Origin: UBA10646 sp003456175
Lineage (GTDB): Bacteria > Bacteroidota > Bacteroidia > Chitinophagales > Chitinophagaceae
Assembly (NCBI GenBank): GCA_031976225.1
Contig: DALYLQ010000007.1
Coordinates: forward strand, 1-64,000
Direction: 5' to 3'
Length of the DNA stretch: 64,000 nt
Both the position numbers and the translations under genes were made by a program. The notes below the pieces were generated by a model. The model was not told where the DNA came from. It made no database searches and saw only the letters and a program-made list of their open reading frames with translations. Every line of letters begins with the position of its first letter. Within the stretch, counting starts at the first letter, position 1. This document shows positions 59,896-64,000 of the stretch, piece after piece.

Positions 59896-61083
59896 ATGCC
59901 AACGCCTCATTACGATTACATTTTCACAGGTGCGGGTTGTGCAGCTTTTAGCATTGTACTACGTATCTTACAAACGCCATCTTTACAACAAAAACGCATC
60001 TTATTAATCGATAAAGATGCGAAACAATCGAACGATAGAACTTGGTGCTTTTGGGAACAGTCGAACGGCTTTTTTCAGAACATTGTTTACCGTCAATACC
60101 AATACATACATTTCCGGAGTAGTAGCTTCAGTAGTAAGTTTAATATTGCACCGTATCAATACAAAATGATACGTGGAATAGATTTTTATAATCACGCCTT
60201 ACGGCAAATACAAACGCAATCCAACATCACTTTCGTACAAGATACTGTAGTAGAAATTACAACGCATAAAGATGTTGCGGTTGTAACAACAACTAATGGC
60301 GATAAATACACTGCTAGTTATGTTTTTAATAGCATTTTATTTGAGCATCTATTTCCTAAAAATCGTGTTACCAACATAGCTAAAAATCAATATCACTTAC
60401 TACAACATTTTAAAGGATGGATAATAGAAACAGATAGTGATGTTTTTAATACGAATGAAGCCACTTTTATGGATTTCAGTATACCTCAAAAGCATGGAGC
60501 TTCTTTCGTGTATGTATTGCCATTTACCGCAAGGAAGGCATTGGTCGAGTATACGTTATTTACAGAACAACTTTTATCACAAAACGAATACGATAATGGC
60601 TTGCAACAATACATACACCAGCATTTAGGCATTTCGCATTACTCCATTGTAGAAGAAGAGTTTGGCATTATTCCAATGACCAACTATCCATTTGAAAAAG
60701 GCACAGCAAATATCGTTCACATTGGTACCGTTGGTGGTGCAACTAAAGCTAGTAGCGGTTATACATTTCAATTTATACAAAAACATAGCGAAGCTATCGT
60801 AGCCGCCTTAGCGAAAGGCTTATCACCACAAATAAGAGCTTCTTTTTGGAAGCAACGCTTTCAATTGTACGATGCTACTTTGCTACATGTATTAGCCACC
60901 AAATCAATGCCTGGCGATGCGGTGTTTGCACAATTATTTGCCAATAATAAACCGCAACGCATTTTAGCATTCTTAGATAACGATACTAATTTTTTAGAGG
61001 AATTAAAAATTATGAGTAGCGTTCCAACAACTATTTTTATGCCTGCAGCCTTGCGGCAAATAAATTCTCCATATAAAATATAA
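59896..61083 (+). CDS. crtY: Lycopene beta-cyclase CrtY
   Basis: 395 residues. FAD-binding start YDYIFTGAGCAAFSIVLRIL with LLIDKDAKQSNDRTWCFWE, then PQKHGASFVYVLPFTARKALVEYT and FGIIPMTNYPF with GTVGGATKASSGYTFQFIQ, all of the CrtY family. It closes the beta ring of lycopene. With CruF and CrtD acting on the other end, only one ring is expected. It follows crtZ by eight bases; three copies of the word (60196, 60521, 61048) are in its coding sequence. Confidence 0.92.
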   Translation: MPTPHYDYIFTGAGCAAFSIVLRILQTPSLQQKRILLIDKDAKQSNDRTWCFWEQSNGFFQNIVYRQYQYIHFRSSSFSSKFNIAPYQYKMIRGIDFYNHALRQIQTQSNITFVQDTVVEITTHKDVAVVTTTNGDKYTASYVFNSILFEHLFPKNRVTNIAKNQYHLLQHFKGWIIETDSDVFNTNEATFMDFSIPQKHGASFVYVLPFTARKALVEYTLFTEQLLSQNEYDNGLQQYIHQHLGISHYSIVEEEFGIIPMTNYPFEKGTANIVHIGTVGGATKASSGYTFQFIQKHSEAIVAALAKGLSPQIRASFWKQRFQLYDATLLHVLATKSMPGDAVFAQLFANNKPQRILAFLDNDTNFLEELKIMSSVPTTIFMPAALRQINSPYKI

Positions 61084-61087
61084 ACGT

Positions 61088-61639
61088 ATGTTTAAATTAA
61101 TCGCTTCTACTTTTGTAGCAGTATTGATGAGCTTCTTTGTAGTAGATAACTTACGGTTGCAGCCCACTAATGGTAATGCTACCGATGTAGTAACATTTAC
61201 CATTAAAAACTTTGGGGTAAATGTAGATGGTAACATTAGTGGTGTTAAAGGCAGTATCGATTGGAACGCAGCCGATGTTACCAAAACAACCGTACAATTA
61301 ACAGCCGATGTAAATACCATTAACACGGGCATTAAAAAAAGAGATGATCACCTGAAGAAAGATGATTTTTTTGATGTACAAAAGCATCCCGAACTCTCTT
61401 TTAAGAGTACAAAAATAACCTCAATGGCTACGGGTGGTTTTATGGCCGAAGGTAACCTTACCATAAAGGGCATTACCAAGTCTGTTAGCATTCCTTTTAA
61501 TGTTGGTATCGCCGGTAACCAATACACTTTCAAAGGAGAATTTACTATTGATCGTAGAGGCTTTGAAGTTGGCGGCAGTAGTATGACGATGGGTGATAAT
61601 GTAAAAGTGGTATTCAACATTGTAGCCGCAGCTAAATAA
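61088..61639 (+). CDS. YceI-family lipocalin-like protein, exported
   Basis: 183 residues with a signal-like N-terminus (LIASTFVAVLMSFFVV) and the YceI fold: TFTIKNFGVNVDGNISGVKGSI, RDDHLKKDDFFDVQKHPELSFKSTKI, FMAEGNLTIKGITKSVSIPFNV and FTIDRRGFEVGG. The Thermus YceI homologue binds a polyisoprenoid; here it sits four bases after crtY at the end of the carotenoid operon, so carotenoid or isoprenoid binding is a reasonable inference. Confidence 0.9.
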   Translation: MFKLIASTFVAVLMSFFVVDNLRLQPTNGNATDVVTFTIKNFGVNVDGNISGVKGSIDWNAADVTKTTVQLTADVNTINTGIKKRDDHLKKDDFFDVQKHPELSFKSTKITSMATGGFMAEGNLTIKGITKSVSIPFNVGIAGNQYTFKGEFTIDRRGFEVGGSSMTMGDNVKVVFNIVAAAK

Positions 61640-61652
61640 TAGGCAGTGTAAC

Positions 61653-61674
61653 TTTTACCGTAAGGTTATATTTG
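61653..61674 (+). promoter_or_regulatory. Candidate -7 box of the Ldh gene abutted by a word copy
   Basis: TATATTTG (61667-61674) matches TAnnTTTG; TTTTACCGTAAGGT (61653-61666) abuts it on the upstream side. There is no TTG at the 19-base spacing. Confidence 0.45.
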
Positions 61675-61696
61675 CTGCTTATACTGATAGTAGTTT

Positions 61697-62788
61697 ATGG
61701 CAAATTATATTACGGTTAGTTACGATACATTGTTTGCTTTTACAAAAGCTGTTTTCACACATATCGGTTGTAATGATGCCGATGCATTTGCTGCTAGTAA
61801 AGCATTGTTAAGTGCCGATATTAGAGGCATTGATAGCCATGGTGTAGCCCGTTTGTCGGGCTACATTCGTTTATGGCAAGCAGGCCGTGTGAATGCTACA
61901 CCGCATATTCAAATCATACATGAAACACCTAGTACCGCTACCATCGATGCCGATGGTGCATTGGGTTTAGTTGCAGCGCAGCAAGCAATGCAATTAGCCA
62001 TAAAAAAAGCAAAGCAATGTGGTACAGGTTGGGTAGCTGTGGGCAATAGTAACCATTTTGGTATTGCTGGGTATCATGCTATGCTGGCTTTAGAACACGA
62101 TATGATTGGTATTGCTATGACCAATGCTAGTGCTTTAGTGGCACCTACTTTTGGTAAAGAAAAAATGTTAGGAACAAACCCAATTGCAGTAGCTATACCG
62201 GCTAAAACACAACCTCCTTTTGTGGCCGATTTTGCAACTACTACCGCTGCTAATGGTAAGCTAGAAATACTGCAACGCAAAAATGAAGATACACCTTTTG
62301 GTTGGGTACAAAGTGCAGATGGAACACCAAGTACCGATGCTCATATACTTAAAAAAAATGGGGCATTGTTGCCCTTAGGTAGTGATCGAGAACATGGTAG
62401 CCATAAAGGCTATGCTTTAGGTAGTATTGTTGATATTTTCTCTGCGGTATTTAGTGGTGCAAGCTATGGCCCATGGGCGCCACCTTTTCCTGCATACATT
62501 CCTATGCCCGAAGATATGCCAGGCACAGGCTTGGGACATTTTATTGGAGCAATACGTATTGATGCGTTTCGACCAGCCGATGCATTTCTAATGCACATGG
62601 ATCGTTGGATAAGTCGTTTCAGAAATACAACCCCAATAGATGCACAGCAGCCTGTAATAATACCCGGCGACCCCGAGCGGTTGATGGAGGCTGAGCGTTT
62701 GCAACACGGTATTCCTATCATTGAAACGGTTATGAACGATTTAAATGCTTTGGCAACAAGCTTGCAATTAAAACCTTTATCGGTATAG
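61697..62788 (+). CDS. Ldh family (malate/L-lactate/sulfolactate-type) NAD-dependent dehydrogenase
   Basis: 363 residues. RGIDSHGVARLSGYI near the start contains the catalytic His of the DSHG motif; VGNSNHFGIAGYHAMLA and MLGTNPIAVAIP are the other family blocks. Members oxidise or reduce 2-hydroxy acids such as malate, ureidoglycolate or (R)-sulfolactate; sequence alone does not fix the substrate. It is not obviously part of the carotenoid operon, having its own -7 box. Confidence 0.88.
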   Translation: MANYITVSYDTLFAFTKAVFTHIGCNDADAFAASKALLSADIRGIDSHGVARLSGYIRLWQAGRVNATPHIQIIHETPSTATIDADGALGLVAAQQAMQLAIKKAKQCGTGWVAVGNSNHFGIAGYHAMLALEHDMIGIAMTNASALVAPTFGKEKMLGTNPIAVAIPAKTQPPFVADFATTTAANGKLEILQRKNEDTPFGWVQSADGTPSTDAHILKKNGALLPLGSDREHGSHKGYALGSIVDIFSAVFSGASYGPWAPPFPAYIPMPEDMPGTGLGHFIGAIRIDAFRPADAFLMHMDRWISRFRNTTPIDAQQPVIIPGDPERLMEAERLQHGIPIIETVMNDLNALATSLQLKPLSV

Positions 62789-62856
62789 CTGAAATTGTTT
62801 TCGTTAAAAAAACTGTAAGCACTTACGTGCAAATGCAATTGCTATTGGTACAACAA

Positions 62857-62864
62857 TAATTTTG
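62857..62864 (+). promoter_or_regulatory. Candidate -7 box of the aspartate kinase gene
   Basis: TAATTTTG matches TAnnTTTG, 22 bases before the ATG. The nearest TTG upstream is at 15-base spacing, shorter than the consensus. Confidence 0.45.
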
Positions 62865-62886
62865 CGCCTCAAAGCAAGCAAGTTTT

Positions 62887-64000
62887 ATGAAAGTAATGAA
62901 GTTTGGTGGTACCAGTGTTGGTAAGCCAGAGCGTATGCATCAGGTGGCAGAACTCATCACTGCCGATGCTACCCCTAAAATAGTAGTCTTAAGTGCGTTG
63001 AGTGGTACCACAAACGCATTAGTTAGCATTAGCAATGCATTGGCCCAGCACGATAAAGCAACAGCCAAATCGCAAATAGAAACACTCGAAGCACATTACC
63101 ATAGCTTTATTACTAGCTTGTTAAAAACAGAATCGGCAAGGCAAGCAGCTAGCGCTATAATAGCCGAACATTTCGAATTCTTACATATTATTTTACGCAT
63201 ATCTTTTAGCGAAGCCTTATACAAAGATATTTTGGCGCAAGGCGAATTACTGAGCACCAAATTATTTTCCGTATATCTTACTGAAATAAACATACCTCAT
63301 GCGCTATTGCCAGCATTAGAGTTTATGAGCATAGATGCGAATGAAGAGCCACAATTGCCCCTTATTCAACAACGCTTGGCGCAGCAAATAGCAAAGCACA
63401 ACGGAATTCAACTATTTGTTACTCAAGGGTATATTTGTCGTAATGCTAAAGGCGAAGTCGATAACTTGAAACGTGGTGGTAGCGATTATACTGCATCGTT
63501 AATTGCAGCCGCTGTTAAAGCAGAGGTATGCGAAATATGGACCGATATCGATGGCATGCATAATAACGATCCACGTATTGTTGATACTACATTACCTATA
63601 GAAGAGTTGAGTTTCGATGAAGCTGCAGAGCTAGCCTATTTCGGGGCTAAAATCTTACATCCTACTTGTATTTGGCCTGCACAGCAAGAAAATGTTCCGG
63701 TTAAGTTACTCAATACCATGCAGCCCGAAGCTAAAGGAACTACCATTACCAGCACCGCTATGCAAGAAGGCATCAAAGCGGTTGCAGCCAAAGATGGTAT
63801 CATTGCTATTAAAGTGAAAAGTAGTAGAATGCTACTTGCCTATGGTTTTTTACGTAAGGTATTTGAAGTGTTCGAAAAATACAAAACGCCTATTGACATG
63901 ATTACCACCAGCGAAGTAGCTGTAAGTGTAACCATTGATAATGAAACATATGTAGATGATATTGTACGAGAACTCAATCCATTCGGAACGGTAGAAGTAA
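62887..64000 (+). CDS. lysC: Aspartate kinase (3' end beyond window)
   Basis: At least 371 residues visible. Phosphorylates aspartate, first step of the lysine/threonine/methionine family. The start KVMKFGGTSVG is the ATP-binding motif; ELLSTKLFS, GGSDYTASLIAAAVKAEVCEIWTDIDG and ADELAYFGAKILHP-like text (AELAYFGAKILHPTCIW) are the other catalytic blocks. The C-terminal ACT domain begins in the visible part (VKSSRMLLAYGFLRKVFEVF, TTSEVAVSVTI). Bacteroidota also have bifunctional forms fused to homoserine dehydrogenase; the cut leaves this open. Confidence 0.93.
   Translation, partial: MKVMKFGGTSVGKPERMHQVAELITADATPKIVVLSALSGTTNALVSISNALAQHDKATAKSQIETLEAHYHSFITSLLKTESARQAASAIIAEHFEFLHIILRISFSEALYKDILAQGELLSTKLFSVYLTEINIPHALLPALEFMSIDANEEPQLPLIQQRLAQQIAKHNGIQLFVTQGYICRNAKGEVDNLKRGGSDYTASLIAAAVKAEVCEIWTDIDGMHNNDPRIVDTTLPIEELSFDEAAELAYFGAKILHPTCIWPAQQENVPVKLLNTMQPEAKGTTITSTAMQEGIKAVAAKDGIIAIKVKSSRMLLAYGFLRKVFEVFEKYKTPIDMITTSEVAVSVTIDNETYVDDIVRELNPFGTVEV

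Noticed and set aside
1..64000. CRISPR arrays, prophages, IS elements or transposases
   Set aside because: No regular repeat-spacer array, integrase, transposase or long terminal inverted repeats were seen. The recurrent 14-15-base words are too short and too widely spaced for CRISPR repeats.

Overview
The window looks like a chromosomal segment of a Bacteroidota bacterium, most likely a pigmented member of the Chitinophagaceae or a close relative. I infer this from promoters of the Bacteroidota type (TTG or TTTG, 19 bases, then TAnnTTTG), an MbnP/di-haem peroxidase pair, tricorn-type peptidase, multi-SLBB export proteins, an ECF sigma/anti-sigma/outer-membrane-barrel operon and a CarH-crt carotenoid cluster. 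No plasmid, phage, IS element or CRISPR array was seen.

Layout. 1-5039: trigger factor (cut by the window edge), tRNA-Leu(UAG), a polysaccharide flippase, a di-haem peroxidase with its MbnP partner, and ArfB. 5197-8433: an ABC exporter, a LolA-like protein and two small exported proteins. 8492-15654: aldose epimerase, PdxA, aldo/keto reductase, an M23 peptidase and a 1074-residue tricorn protease. 15883-19916: a very AT-rich two-gene island (NERD/SF1 helicase plus SMC-like AAA ATPase) that I regard as a candidate antiphage module. 19942-27313: lipoprotein, DoxX, 3-methyladenine glycosylase, EI24 protein, FeoB, PaaZ and a DinB-like protein. 27454-32683: an OMP/anti-sigma/ECF-sigma operon broken by two runs of N, then fasciclin, VanZ and a membrane acyltransferase.

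32947-52482 is a 19.5-kb surface-polysaccharide locus: two SLBB export protein/chain-length pairs, two GT11 fucosyltransferases, four other glycosyltransferases, Wzy- and Wzx-like proteins, Gmd-Fcl (GDP-L-fucose) and RfbBCA. It starts behind a consensus promoter at 32843-32873 and ends at a strong terminator at 52502-52534.

52676-61639 is a carotenoid locus: a CarH-like B12 photoreceptor-type MerR regulator, an ECF sigma factor, then crtI, crtB, idi, crtD-like, cruF-like, crtZ and crtY, followed by a YceI protein. The enzyme set predicts a monocyclic, hydroxylated carotenoid of the saproxanthin/myxol type. The carH promoter contains an inverted repeat whose right arm lies between its -33 and -7 boxes, which suggests autorepression. 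An Ldh-family dehydrogenase and a truncated aspartate kinase close the window.

The most unexpected signal is not a gene. A 15-base word, ACCTTACGGTAAATG, occurs exactly nine times, with about twenty near-copies, in both orientations, inside and between genes, and it is absent from the AT-rich island. A sister word, CACTTACGTAAATG, occurs about fourteen times in exact or near form. Both look like an abundant genome-wide DNA signal of unknown function. No gene-free stretch exceeds 300 bases.
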